Assembly: GCF_034259105.1 (NCBI RefSeq)
Contig: NZ_CP139478.1
Location: 1,973,001 to 2,037,000 of the forward strand
DNA from: Limosilactobacillus reuteri
Lineage (GTDB): Bacteria; Bacillota; Bacilli; Lactobacillales; Lactobacillaceae
Length of the DNA stretch: 64,000 nucleotides
Direction of reading: 5' to 3'
How positions within the stretch are numbered: the first letter of the stretch is position 1; the number at the start of each line of letters is the position of its first letter. Positions 28,100 to 36,339 of this stretch are shown piece after piece. The position numbers were made by a program, and so were the translations under genes. The notes under the pieces were generated by a model, which saw nothing but the letters and a program-made list of their open reading frames with translations, was not told where the DNA came from and did not search any database.

Positions 28100-29056
28100 C
28101 TATTTAACACTTCGATTTTGACGAGTTGTTTCCGCTAAGTGAACTAAATTAGTAACAAAATTATGGGTTTTGGCTTCATAATTATATTGGCGCCCCAGCT
28201 TAACAAAGTAACCATTGATATAATCAACTTCCACTGGACGATTATGACTCATATCTTGGTACATTGATGGATAATGATGCGGACAGCCAACTTTAGAAAC
28301 ATAATTCACACTTTCTAACTCTTCTGCTCGCGTATTAACCAATTGTACCCCTGCACGTTCACAGACATCATATGCTTCATCGATCAATTGCCGAGATAGT
28401 TCATCAGCTTTATCAAACGCCGCATATTCACCCATTGTAATTTCAAACATAGTGCAAAGGGTATTAACAACTGAATTAAAGACTACTTTTGCCATCAACG
28501 TTCCCATAAAATCATCTTTAAGGGCTGGATTAAAGTTTGCTTTTTTGAGTTCTGCCATTAACGCTTGTGTCTTCTCATCAGGCTTTTCAGTATAATTTGC
28601 CCAATTAGTCGTCCCCATCCCTCGTTCTCCAACAAATTCAACTTCACCAGGTTTAGTTAAGATAGTTGCTACTAAGGCAGTTCCAGCAACTACCTTTTCT
28701 TCGGGGAAATATTTCAATAATTTTTCAACATGTCCCATTCCATTCATCGCTGTCATTGCATATTGATCCTTCAAGAAATGTTCACAACGTTTTAACATAT
28801 CATCTAACTGCATTTGTTTTAATTCAAAGAAAACAAAATCAGCATCTGTAGCATTGTATTCTTCAGGTGTATAAACATTAACGGGAACAAGGTGTCTATT
28901 TTTATGCTCGCGAGTTACATAAACTCCTCCTTGTTCTTTCATCTTGTTGTAATGTGGTAACCATCCTTCAACAAAATCAACTTCATTACCTGCTTCTTGT
29001 AATAGAACACCAAACCGTAATCCCATTGCACCTGCACCAACTACTGTAAATTTCAT
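28100..29056 (-). CDS. Ketopantoate reductase family protein (PanE/ApbA-like)
   Basis: A 318-residue NADPH-dependent 2-oxoacid reductase fold. The N-terminal VGAGAMGLRFG binds cofactor, and KVVFNSVVNTL carries the conserved Lys and Asn of the active site. Classical PanE makes pantoate. In lactic acid bacteria members of this family also reduce branched-chain 2-keto acids to D-hydroxy acids. The upstream Ile T-box points to the second role here. The ATG follows AAGGAGAG. Intron copy 1 lies between the T-box terminator and this ribosome binding site. Confidence 0.82.
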   Translation of the reverse strand: MKFTVVGAGAMGLRFGVLLQEAGNEVDFVEGWLPHYNKMKEQGGVYVTREHKNRHLVPVNVYTPEEYNATDADFVFFELKQMQLDDMLKRCEHFLKDQYAMTAMNGMGHVEKLLKYFPEEKVVAGTALVATILTKPGEVEFVGERGMGTTNWANYTEKPDEKTQALMAELKKANFNPALKDDFMGTLMAKVVFNSVVNTLCTMFEITMGEYAAFDKADELSRQLIDEAYDVCERAGVQLVNTRAEELESVNYVSKVGCPHHYPSMYQDMSHNRPVEVDYINGYFVKLGRQYNYEAKTHNFVTNLVHLAETTRQNRSVK

Positions 29057-29081
29057 AATTCTCTCTCCTTTTTTATGACTA

Positions 29082-30992
29082 ATCGAGTAGGAGATAATTG
29101 ATTAGTTCAATTATCGACCTCTCACACCACCGTACGTACGGTTCCGTATACGGCGGTTCGACAACTTAATCACATTGAATTGACTGGAGCGTCTTGGACA
29201 TATTCATAAGTCCGAGTTGTTCCAGTTTTCTATTAGTTAGAGAATAGCTCAAGGTTTTACTATGTGCAGTTCGCCAGTAGCCCTTTCGGGTACTAGCGAA
29301 GACATATGCATCACGCTGGGACATCCCCAACTTCTGTAAGTTAGTTACCTTAGTTTTAAACTTTTTCCATTGCTTCCAAATATACTGCCTTATTCGGACC
29401 CTCAACCACTTGTCAAGGCGTTGAATAAAGTTAGTTAGTTTCCCAATTGAGTAGTACTGAAGCCACCCACGCATTTTTCGATGAATTTCTTCAAACATTC
29501 TTGTCAGAGATATTCCACGATTACGTTTAGTTAATAACTTCAGTGCTTTCTTTACTCGTTGTTGCGATTGTTTAGCTGGACGGGCGTAGGCCCCATTGTG
29601 GTCTACACCCAACGAAAAGCCAAGAAACTTCAACCGTAGCGGGCTACCGACTTTGGTTTTATCTGGGTTCACTTTAACTTTCAAGCGCTTTTCTAGAAAC
29701 TGGGTAATGCTTCGCATTACTCGTTCTCCGGCTCGTTGACTTTTAACATAGATGTTACAATCATCCGCATAGCGCACAAAGTGGTGACCACGTCTAGTCA
29801 ACTCTTCGTCCAACTCATTTAGATAGATGTTCGCCAGTAGTGGTGACAATGGCCCTCCTTGTGGGGTTCCTTTTTCACTCTTAGCGAAAAGCCCATGGTC
29901 TAAGACTCCGCTAGTTAGAAACTTACGAATGAGTCTTAGTGTCCATGGGTCATCAATATATTGTTGGAGATACTTAATCATCAAGTCATGATTAACGTTA
30001 TCAAAATAGGCTTTTAGGTCTAAGTCGACAACTCTTCGATAACCTTGATTATAAAGATCTACTACTTTTGAAATAGCGTCATGGGCCCCACGGTGGGGAC
30101 GGAAGCCAAAGCTATTATCAGAGAAAATACGCTCAAAGATAGGCGTAAGAATTTGGGCTACAGCTTGTTGAACCATTCGGTCCACCACCGTTGGTATTCC
30201 AAGTCTTCTTACTCCCACCATTAGGCTTCGGAATTTCTACCCGTTTGACTGGAGCTGGTTTATACTTGCCCTCACGCAAACTAGCGATCAGTTCCGTCTT
30301 ATTTTCTCTGAGATATGGCAGAAGGTCATTGACTGTCATATCGTCAACGCCTGCTGCTCCTTTATTTCTCTTAACTCGCAAATAAGCCTGATTAAGGTTA
30401 TTGCGATCCAAGACCAGGTCTTGGATAGTGACACTCATACCTTTACCTTCACCATAACCGGTACTACGCGCCCTTGTGTACTTTCGGTTTTCCAAACCTA
30501 TCCTCGACAAGCGGTCAGCTTGTTGTTCTGTTTTCTGCGATTGTCGCACCTGATTACACCTCCGATATAAGTTACAAGTTATTGTCGTTCAGTCCTTCAT
30601 CTGATTATTCAAACTACTATGACCTCGGCTGACTTCTGGCTTACTCAACACTGCATCACTGCACCGCTTGTTTCTGTGGAAATTAAACTTATTCCTCTTG
30701 TCGGAAACGTGTAGGCCAGATCTCCCCGGGTAAGAATATTAGCTTTCGTACCATGTCATCGTTAGCTTTACTGAGACCAACTTCGAGTAGTATTGGACTT
30801 CAACTTGTCTAGCAGCCTTATCCAGTTAATTTCAGCCTTATAGCTACTTCTTGTTCATCGATGCAGTACTTTGCCTTAGACTTCCTTCAGATTCCACCTC
30901 ACGGTGGACACCCTTGTCCTCAGCTCATGGTTCCGACTACTACGGCCCATAGCGGACTTTCACCACCTAGCTAATACCCATGCCGGGCGCAC
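29082..30992 (-). mobile_element. Group IIC intron, copy 1 (maturase frameshifted)
   Basis: The 5' end reads GTGCGCCCGGCATGGG on the minus strand (from 30992). The 3' end shows a domain V-like hairpin (29120-29160) and a domain VI hairpin ending CTCCTACTCGAT near 29082. It is almost identical to copy 2 at 52668-54577. The 5' exon is the terminator of the Ile T-box (stem 31000-31034) ending in TTTTTTA, the standard target type of class C introns. The 3' boundary may be off by one or two bases. Confidence 0.88.
29166..30549 (-). pseudogene. ltrA: Group II intron reverse transcriptase/maturase, frameshifted
   Basis: Same protein as the intact copy at 52752-54134. Here one extra C near 30218 (CCC instead of CC) splits it into an N-terminal 110-residue piece (ending PKPNGG) and the downstream RT/maturase frame (VRRLGIPTVVDRMVQQA onward). 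The break is before RT motif 1, so no active enzyme is expected unless internal initiation gives a truncated form. Motif YADDCNIY and the maturase X domain are preserved. Confidence 0.9.
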
Positions 30993-30998
30993 TAAAAA

Positions 30999-31275
30999 AG
31001 CGTCCTTAGATTAAACAACTTAACCTAAGGACGCTTTTTGCGTGGTACCACCTTAATTTGCCAATAATTCGCATTATTAGCCTCAAATGTTCAATGTTTC
31101 CATTAAACACATCAGCTATAATGGGCTGATCCCACCATTAATTACTAATTTCATCATGGCACTCAAAGTGATTTTCATTATAAGCAGGTTATCCTTTTCC
31201 ATCAACCAAGGACTCTCTGCTAATCCACTCATAATTACTCTTCTTTTCAACGTGTTTTTATAATCATATTTTAAT
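30999..31275 (-). promoter_or_regulatory. T-box leader of the panE-like gene (Ile specifier)
   Basis: On the minus strand: a TTGACA…TAAATT-type promoter near 31290-31315, Stem I, the T-box sequence AAGGTGGTACCACGC (31038-31052) and a perfect 10-bp terminator stem (31000-31009 and 31025-31034) with six T. The specifier position reads TGAA-A-ATC-A-CTTT, aligning base for base with TGAA-T-AAC-A-CTTT in the Asn T-box of this window, so ATC (Ile) at 31170-31172 is the likely specifier. Confidence 0.85.
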
Positions 31276-31336
31276 TTTTATCTAATTTAATACTTTGGGA
31301 TGTAAATGTCAAGGTTTATTTTTTTCATAAATTATC

Positions 31337-31368
31337 TTGACATTCATATTTCATCCGCGTATTATAAT
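31337..31368 (+). promoter_or_regulatory. Promoter of Met T-box operon A
   Basis: TTGACA at 31337-31342, a 17-bp spacer, then TATTATAATGTC from 31360. The second Met T-box operon has the same -10 block and spacing. Confidence 0.8.
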
Positions 31369-31369
31369 G

Positions 31370-31680
31370 TCAAATAAATGAGAAACAGCTTAGAAAAGAT
31401 GAGTAATCTTAGAATCTTATTACAGAGAATCACGATTGATGAGAAGTGACATAAGAGACTGAGATGAAGATGGTCTTGGAGCTTCACGAATTACGAGTAT
31501 TTTATATAAGTAGTTCACGATTGACGACCGATAAAACGTCTGGGTATAGCTTCCATCAGTGTACCTATTGAGGATAGTATTGTAAGATACTATCAAATTA
31601 GGGTGGTAACACGTTAATTAACGATTGATTAATCAACGTCCCTAGGAAAAGTAGAAATATTTTTCCTAGGGGCTTTTTTA
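31370..31680 (+). promoter_or_regulatory. T-box leader A (Met specifier)
   Basis: The T-box sequence TTAGGGTGGTAACACG is near 31598-31613. The terminator arms CCCTAGGAAAA and TTTTCCTAGGG (31640-31650, 31661-31671) are followed by T. The specifier loop TGAA-G-ATG-G gives ATG (Met) at 31470-31472. Confidence 0.9.
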
Positions 31681-31727
31681 TTGCTTCAATTCTTGAACCC
31701 ATCATAAATAGAAAGGATCGATTTACT

Positions 31728-32864
31728 ATGACTGAATTCACTACACGTACTACATCACCATTTCGTTATGACATCGTTGGAAGCTTCCTTCGTCCTCAAG
31801 AGTTAAAAGAAGCTCGCGCAAAATTTGCAAACGGCGAAATAACACAAGCAGACTTAACAGCTGTTGAAGATAAGGCAATTATTAATTTGATTAAACAAGA
31901 AGAAGCTGCTGGCCTAAAAGCAGTTACTGACGGTGAATTCCGGCGTAGTTACTGGCATTTAGATTTCTTCTGGGGATTGCAAGGAGTTAAACATGTTAAC
32001 CTAGAGCATGGTTACTTTTTCCATGATGAAGAAACCCGAAATGATTCTGCTCAAATTAGCGGAAAAATTTCCGGCGAAAACCACCCCTTTGTCGAACATT
32101 TCAAATTTACACAAGCCCATGCCTCTGATGGCGTTCAAGTTAAACAAACCATTCCTGCGCCAGCACAATTTTTAGAAGAATTTCTTCGACCTGAAAATCA
32201 AGCTAATGCTAAAGAATTCTATCCCAACCAAGAAGATTTAGATCATGACGTTGCAGCTGCTTATCATCAAGTGATTGAAGATCTCTATGCTGCTGGTTGT
32301 CGTACTCTTCAACTAGATGACTGTACATGGGGAATTTCTGTTAACGCCTTTGCTAACCTAAAGAAAAAAGACCCCAATGCTGATGTATCTCAACTTAAGG
32401 CCCTTCAAAAGCGATTCTTAAAAGTAAATAATGAGGCAATTGCTAATTTACCTGCCAACTTAACAATTAATACCCACGTTTGCCGCGGAAACTACCACTC
32501 AACGTGGGCTGCTGCTGGTGGTTATGGACCAGTTGCCGACACGCTATTTGCCAAGGAAAACGTCAATGCCTTCTATCTCGAATATGATAGTGAACGTGCT
32601 GGCGGATTTGAACCACTTAGCAAAGTTCCTGATGATAAGTATGTTGTTCTTGGTTTAATTACTTCAAAATCAGGTAAACTTGAAAATAAGGAAGCAATTA
32701 TCAAACGAATTCATGAGGCTGCGCAATTCCATCCATTAGATAAGCTCTGTCTTAGTCCTCAATGTGGCTTTGCATCAACTGAAGAAGGAAATATTTTAAC
32801 AGAAGAACAACAATGGAAAAAGATTGCACTTGTTAAAGAAATTGCTACAGAAGTTTGGGGATAA
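31728..32864 (+). CDS. MetE-like homocysteine methyltransferase family protein (YxjG/YxjH type)
   Basis: A 378-residue single-domain protein of the cobalamin-independent methionine synthase C-terminal family. VGSFLRP near the start, the His-x-Cys zinc motif in NTHVCRGNYHS, YLEYDSERAGGFEPL, and LSPQCGFASTEEGN with the second zinc Cys are all present. It probably methylates homocysteine to methionine, perhaps from a donor other than methyl-folate because it lacks the N-terminal MetE half. A Met T-box upstream supports the role. The paralogue is at 49358. Confidence 0.85.
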   Translation: MTEFTTRTTSPFRYDIVGSFLRPQELKEARAKFANGEITQADLTAVEDKAIINLIKQEEAAGLKAVTDGEFRRSYWHLDFFWGLQGVKHVNLEHGYFFHDEETRNDSAQISGKISGENHPFVEHFKFTQAHASDGVQVKQTIPAPAQFLEEFLRPENQANAKEFYPNQEDLDHDVAAAYHQVIEDLYAAGCRTLQLDDCTWGISVNAFANLKKKDPNADVSQLKALQKRFLKVNNEAIANLPANLTINTHVCRGNYHSTWAAAGGYGPVADTLFAKENVNAFYLEYDSERAGGFEPLSKVPDDKYVVLGLITSKSGKLENKEAIIKRIHEAAQFHPLDKLCLSPQCGFASTEEGNILTEEQQWKKIALVKEIATEVWG

Positions 32865-32878
32865 TTTAAAATGAATAG

Positions 32879-32917
32879 TAGCAGGGACTCAAGATACTTT
32901 TGAGAGTTCCTGCTATT
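32879..32917. terminator. Convergent terminator
   Basis: The imperfect arms AGCAGGGACTC and GAGTTCCTGCT surround AAGATACTTTTGA, with AT-rich ends. Confidence 0.75.
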
Positions 32918-33162
32918 TATTCTTCTCCCACTAAAGTTCCCACCTTGGGTAGATTTGCCAATACACGGTCTTTATGTGGAGAAACCTTATACAGTGCATT
33001 CGTTAAATCATAACCGGCTTGATATCCATGATGAATCCCATTTTTCCAAGCAGGACTATGAGTCACATCGTAAACAATTCCATCGATTGCAATATATGCA
33101 GCTGCTCCATTCTGCCCATTATATTTACGCAACTCATCTCTGGTAAATGTTTGATTTGCCAT
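32917..33162 (-). CDS. Cytochrome b5-like heme/steroid-binding small protein, paralogue 1
   Basis: An 81-residue stand-alone cytochrome b5-like domain (FTRDELRKYNGQNG, YIAIDGIVYDVTHSPAW, HHG at 44-46, SPHKDRVL). His45 and His63 sit where the two axial heme ligands of the family lie. There is no signal peptide, so it is probably cytoplasmic. It is last of three tandem paralogues. Its physiological ligand (heme or other) is unknown. An hrtRBA-like heme exporter elsewhere in the window shows the organism meets heme. Confidence 0.82.
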   Translation of the reverse strand: MANQTFTRDELRKYNGQNGAAAYIAIDGIVYDVTHSPAWKNGIHHGYQAGYDLTNALYKVSPHKDRVLANLPKVGTLVGEE

Positions 33163-33174
33163 CCAACCTACTCC

Positions 33175-33393
33175 TTAATCAGCCAATTTTCCGACAACTG
33201 TTAACTTTTTTAGAATTTCATCTTTTTCTTTTGAACGGCCAAAAACGACTTCCATTAACTCTTTTATGCTGATTCCTTTTTTAGGAGCATCTGTAATGTC
33301 ATAAACTAACCCATCGATTGCCATGTAATGTGGCTTTTCACCATCACCATTATATTTAGCCAATTCATCTCGTGTAAATTTTTTCTCAGCCAT
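33175..33393 (-). CDS. Cytochrome b5-like small protein, paralogue 2, without ligand histidines
   Basis: A 72-residue paralogue of the flanking genes: FTRDELAKYNGDGEKPHYMAID and GLVYDITDAP are clearly homologous. The segment carrying HHG is replaced by KKGISIKELMEVVFG, and SPHKDRVL by RSKEKDEILKKL, so both candidate axial histidines are missing. It is 12 bp upstream of paralogue 1 with its own AGGAGG. It may have a heme-independent role, or be decaying without a frame lesion. Confidence 0.75.
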   Translation of the reverse strand: MAEKKFTRDELAKYNGDGEKPHYMAIDGLVYDITDAPKKGISIKELMEVVFGRSKEKDEILKKLTVVGKLAD

Positions 33394-33534
33394 GAGTTGT
33401 TCCTCCTAAAGTCCATTATTATTTTAAATATAACACTATTATTTAATAAATAAACTAAAAGCACTCCAATGACTAAAAAAGCAACAAGTTAATTTTATAA
33501 AAAATAAAAAAGACTAAGATAAACCCAGCCCTTC

Positions 33535-33768
33535 TTACACTAATTGTCCTACTAATGGTAATTTAGCTAATACGCGATCCTTATGTGGCGAGTAATCAAA
33601 TAAAACATCTGTCAAATCCAATCCTGCCTTGTTTCCATGGTGAGTGCCATCTTGCCATGCTGGAATATGCGTTACATCATAAACACGATTATTAATTGCT
33701 ACATAAGCTGGATTCCCGTTTTGCCCATCATATTTTTTCAATTCTTCTCTTGTAAATGTCTTTGCCAT
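33535..33768 (-). CDS. Cytochrome b5-like heme/steroid-binding small protein, paralogue 3
   Basis: A 77-residue protein, close to paralogue 1: FTREELKKYDGQNG, AINNRVYDVTHIPAW, HHG at 43-45, SPHKDRVLAKLPLVGQLV. The likely heme ligands His44 and His62 are kept. It is first of the tandem set, 141 bp before paralogue 2, and AGGCGG precedes the ATG. The spacing suggests it may be transcribed separately. Confidence 0.82.
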   Translation of the reverse strand: MAKTFTREELKKYDGQNGNPAYVAINNRVYDVTHIPAWQDGTHHGNKAGLDLTDVLFDYSPHKDRVLAKLPLVGQLV

Positions 33769-33896
33769 AATATTCCGCCTCCTTATTTGATAGTGTCAAT
33801 TCAATATCCTCACTATACCATGGAAGCGCACACAAAAAATTAATAATTACCTCACTTTAACGCAAAATTACTACTTTATTAGTATTTTCTTCACAA

Positions 33897-34334
33897 TTAA
33901 TCTAATATCATATCTAAGTGCGGAATATTATCTTCAAGGTAAACATCTGAAATCGGCTTAAATCCAAACGATGCGTAAAACTCTTTAAGATATGCTTGAG
34001 CTTAAATTTGAATTGTCTTATTTGGGAAAAGACGCTTAGTTTCATCGATCGTTGCCTGAACTAGCTGACGTCCGTATTCATGTCCACGAAATTGCTTTAA
34101 AACTAATACTCGTCCAAAAGTGGCATGAGCCTCATCTTTGTTCATAATTCGCGTATAACCCACTAATTCTCCTTGCTCGTTATTTAACATTAAATGGTGA
34201 GCTTGATAATCCTGTTCATCGATTTCTTGATAAGGACATTCTTGCTCAACAACAAATACTTTTATCCGTTCTTCCGCCAATTTGCACCATTCTTGAGCTG
34301 TCATTTCGTTTAATGTTTTTACTTCAACATTCAT
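33897..34334 (-). pseudogene. GNAT acetyltransferase pseudogene (ElaA-like)
   Basis: ElaA-type GNAT protein, 145 residues if read through: RIKVFVVEQECPYQEIDEQD is the family signature, and FGRVLVLKQFRGHEYGRQLV carries the acetyl-CoA loop. A TAA at 34002-34004 (after TIQI) cuts off the last 35 residues, which continue in frame (AQAYLKEFYASFGFKPIS…MILD). The lost part includes the conserved YASFGF strand, so activity is unlikely. A CAA-to-TAA change explains it. Confidence 0.85.
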
Positions 34335-34344
34335 ATTAAAAAAC

Positions 34345-34425
34345 TCCTAAAAAATAAAAGAGTACTAACCAACTTCTTCATGTCATTGTGACAGGCCCTA
34401 GTAGAAGATGGCTAGTACTCTTAAT
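34345..34425 (-). terminator. Large hairpin with T-run before the ElaA-like pseudogene
   Basis: On the minus strand, outer arms GAGTACTA and TAGTACTC, an inner paired segment, and an apical TGTCA-CAA-TGACA hairpin span about 70 nt. TTTTATTTTTT follows. It terminates the upstream reductase transcript. A TTGCAA…TATACT promoter-like pair near 34465-34495 raises the possibility of a regulated leader instead. Confidence 0.6.
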
Positions 34426-34512
34426 GTCTTCAATCCGGGGACTAAAGACGAGTCGTTAGTAAATTATTCGGTATCAGTATACAATGGATTAATTTATCTT
34501 GCAATTAGCGAT

Positions 34513-35169
34513 TTAATACCAGGCAGGTTTATCCCCGTCTGTATTTGGTTTATTCACACCAAAGTTTTTTCGTGCATATGGTGCCGGATCATCAATAATT
34601 TTTGCTACAAAATTACCAATTGACTTTCGCGAGACCTCGGTACCTTTGAATGATTCCCCTTTTGCAGTCGTTTCGTAATCAACTTCATCCTTATCCGTTA
34701 ACCAAGCTGGACGAATGATCGTGTAATCAAGGGTTGAATTTTCAATTACATCGGCAGCACTGCGATAAGTTCCTAAATAGCTATCTTTTTGGCCGCCACC
34801 TAACATTTCATTATTCCACTTACCAAATTTACCTGGAACTTCATCATAGATTCCAATCGAAGAAATCCAGACTAATGGCTTTACAGCATATTTTTCCATC
34901 AAACTAACAATGTTTTTAGCTTGTTGCGTAATTTCAGGATTACGTAGATTAGCATAAACCACATCTGCTCGTTCAATTGCTGGCTCTAAATCACCAATAT
35001 TTAGGACATCCCCTCTAATAACTGTTTCTCGATTTTCATCGACAACATTCATATTTTGTGGGTGCCGGGTAAATAGTAATAATTCATCATTGCCATTTGC
35101 TAACAATGCATCAATTGCGTGTCCAGCAATTTTTCCCGTTGCACCTAGAATCAAAACTTCTTTTGCCAT
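34513..35169 (-). CDS. NAD(P)-binding protein, atypical short-chain dehydrogenase (NmrA-like)
   Basis: A 218-residue Rossmann protein: VLILGATGKIAGHAID binds the dinucleotide, VWISSIGIYDEVPG holds the SSIGIY segment, and TIIRPAWLTD matches the atypical SDR_a5 group. The start is placed at the ATG at 35169 (MAKEVLIL), after GAGGAGG; upstream codons lack a site. It is paralogous to the gene at 42052. Probably a quinone, flavin or NADPH-sensing reductase; substrate unknown. The HxlR-type regulator next to it may control it. Confidence 0.8.
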   Translation of the reverse strand: MAKEVLILGATGKIAGHAIDALLANGNDELLLFTRHPQNMNVVDENRETVIRGDVLNIGDLEPAIERADVVYANLRNPEITQQAKNIVSLMEKYAVKPLVWISSIGIYDEVPGKFGKWNNEMLGGGQKDSYLGTYRSAADVIENSTLDYTIIRPAWLTDKDEVDYETTAKGESFKGTEVSRKSIGNFVAKIIDDPAPYARKNFGVNKPNTDGDKPAWY

Positions 35170-35297
35170 TATTTCTACCTCCTCGTAAATTCTACTTTTA
35201 GTATACAATTCTCTGTACCAATTAAAAGTAAGTACATATAAGTAAGGTAGTTACACTCAGGTAAGATATGATTGATGGACAAGTAATCGGTAAAATT

Positions 35298-35609
35298 TTA
35301 TTTTTTAGTATATTTTTTGCCCCACTGGTTAATTGACCTAATTATTGGTACCAAACTTTTTCCTACTTCTGTCAATAAATATTCAGTCTTAGGCGGCACT
35401 GTCGAATAAACACGCTTTTGTATAATGTTCGCTTCCTCTAAGTCCTTTAATTGAAGAGCCAACATTCTCTTTGAACAATCTGGAATTAATTTTTGCAACT
35501 CCGAAAAACGACAAGGCTCATATTTACTAATTTGATATATAATTACGCTTTTCCATTTTCCGTTTATTAACTTAAGCGTATTTTCAATTGGACAATCTTT
35601 TTCGACCAT
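35298..35609 (-). CDS. HxlR-family regulator 1
   Basis: A 103-residue winged-helix protein: CPIENTLKLINGKWKSVIIYQI, FSELQKLIPDCSKRMLALQLKDLEEANIIQKRVY, PPKTEYLLTEVGKSL. Cys6 in the CPIE motif is the residue that senses thiol-reactive compounds in related HxlR/YodB-type regulators. It is divergent from the nitroreductase gene and upstream of the reductase gene on its own strand, so one or both are likely targets. Confidence 0.85.
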   Translation of the reverse strand: MVEKDCPIENTLKLINGKWKSVIIYQISKYEPCRFSELQKLIPDCSKRMLALQLKDLEEANIIQKRVYSTVPPKTEYLLTEVGKSLVPIIRSINQWGKKYTKK

Positions 35610-35705
35610 TTTTCTCCTTTCTCTGGTGAAATAAAATTCACTTCTTGCATATTTTTATCTTTCAGTTACTATTAGTAAGTAAATAAATGTACGGGAGTGA
35701 TCATT

Positions 35706-36308
35706 ATGAATTCACAATTTAATAGTTTAACTGCAAATCGTCGTTCAATCTATGCGCTTGGTAATAATCTTTCACAAACACCAGAAGAAATTTTTGACTT
35801 AGTGAAGCAAACAATCAAAAACTCACCAACTTCTTTCAATAGCCAAACAGTACGAGCAGTCGTATTATTTGGTAAATCATCAGACAAAGTATGGGAAATT
35901 GTTGAGGACGCTTTACGCAAAATCGCTAAGAGTCCAGATGCTTTTGAAAAAACAAAGGCCAAGATTGATAGTTTCAAAGCTGGTTATGGAACGATCCTCT
36001 ACTTTACTGACACTACAATTGTGCACCAATTAGAGAATGATTACCCATCATATGCAGCTAATTTTGCAAACTGGGCTGAACAAGGACTTGGTGGTGCTCA
36101 ACAAGCCGTTTGGACAGCACTTGCAGAACAAGGAATTGGTGCCAGTCTTCAACATTACAACCCATTGATCGATGATGCTATTCATCAAGCGTTTAATCTT
36201 CCAGCCGATTGGCAATTGCGCGCTGAAATGCCATTTGGTTCAATTGAGGTACCAGCTGGGGAAAAGACTCATCTTGATGACGAAGAGATGTTCAAATTAA
36301 TTAAGTAA
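35706..36308 (+). CDS. Nitroreductase family protein
   Basis: A 200-residue FMN-dependent oxidoreductase. NRRSIYALG binds FMN at the N-terminus, SPTSFNSQTVRAVVLFG is the family SFNSQ motif, and GASLQHYNPLI lies in the C-terminal half. Members reduce nitro compounds or quinones with NAD(P)H. The start is the ATG at 35706, after GGGAGTG; the earlier GTG overlaps that site. Divergent from HxlR regulator 1, suggesting induction by quinones or electrophiles. An ISLpl1-like element has landed 30 bp after its stop. Confidence 0.87.
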   Translation: MNSQFNSLTANRRSIYALGNNLSQTPEEIFDLVKQTIKNSPTSFNSQTVRAVVLFGKSSDKVWEIVEDALRKIAKSPDAFEKTKAKIDSFKAGYGTILYFTDTTIVHQLENDYPSYAANFANWAEQGLGGAQQAVWTALAEQGIGASLQHYNPLIDDAIHQAFNLPADWQLRAEMPFGSIEVPAGEKTHLDDEEMFKLIK

Positions 36309-36339
36309 ACTTATTTTTCTTCATCCTCTTTAACGTTAT

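Noticed and set aside
34408..34623. 71-codon plus-strand frame over the leader/terminator region
   Set aside because: It overlaps the hairpin and the end of the reductase gene and has no ribosome binding site.
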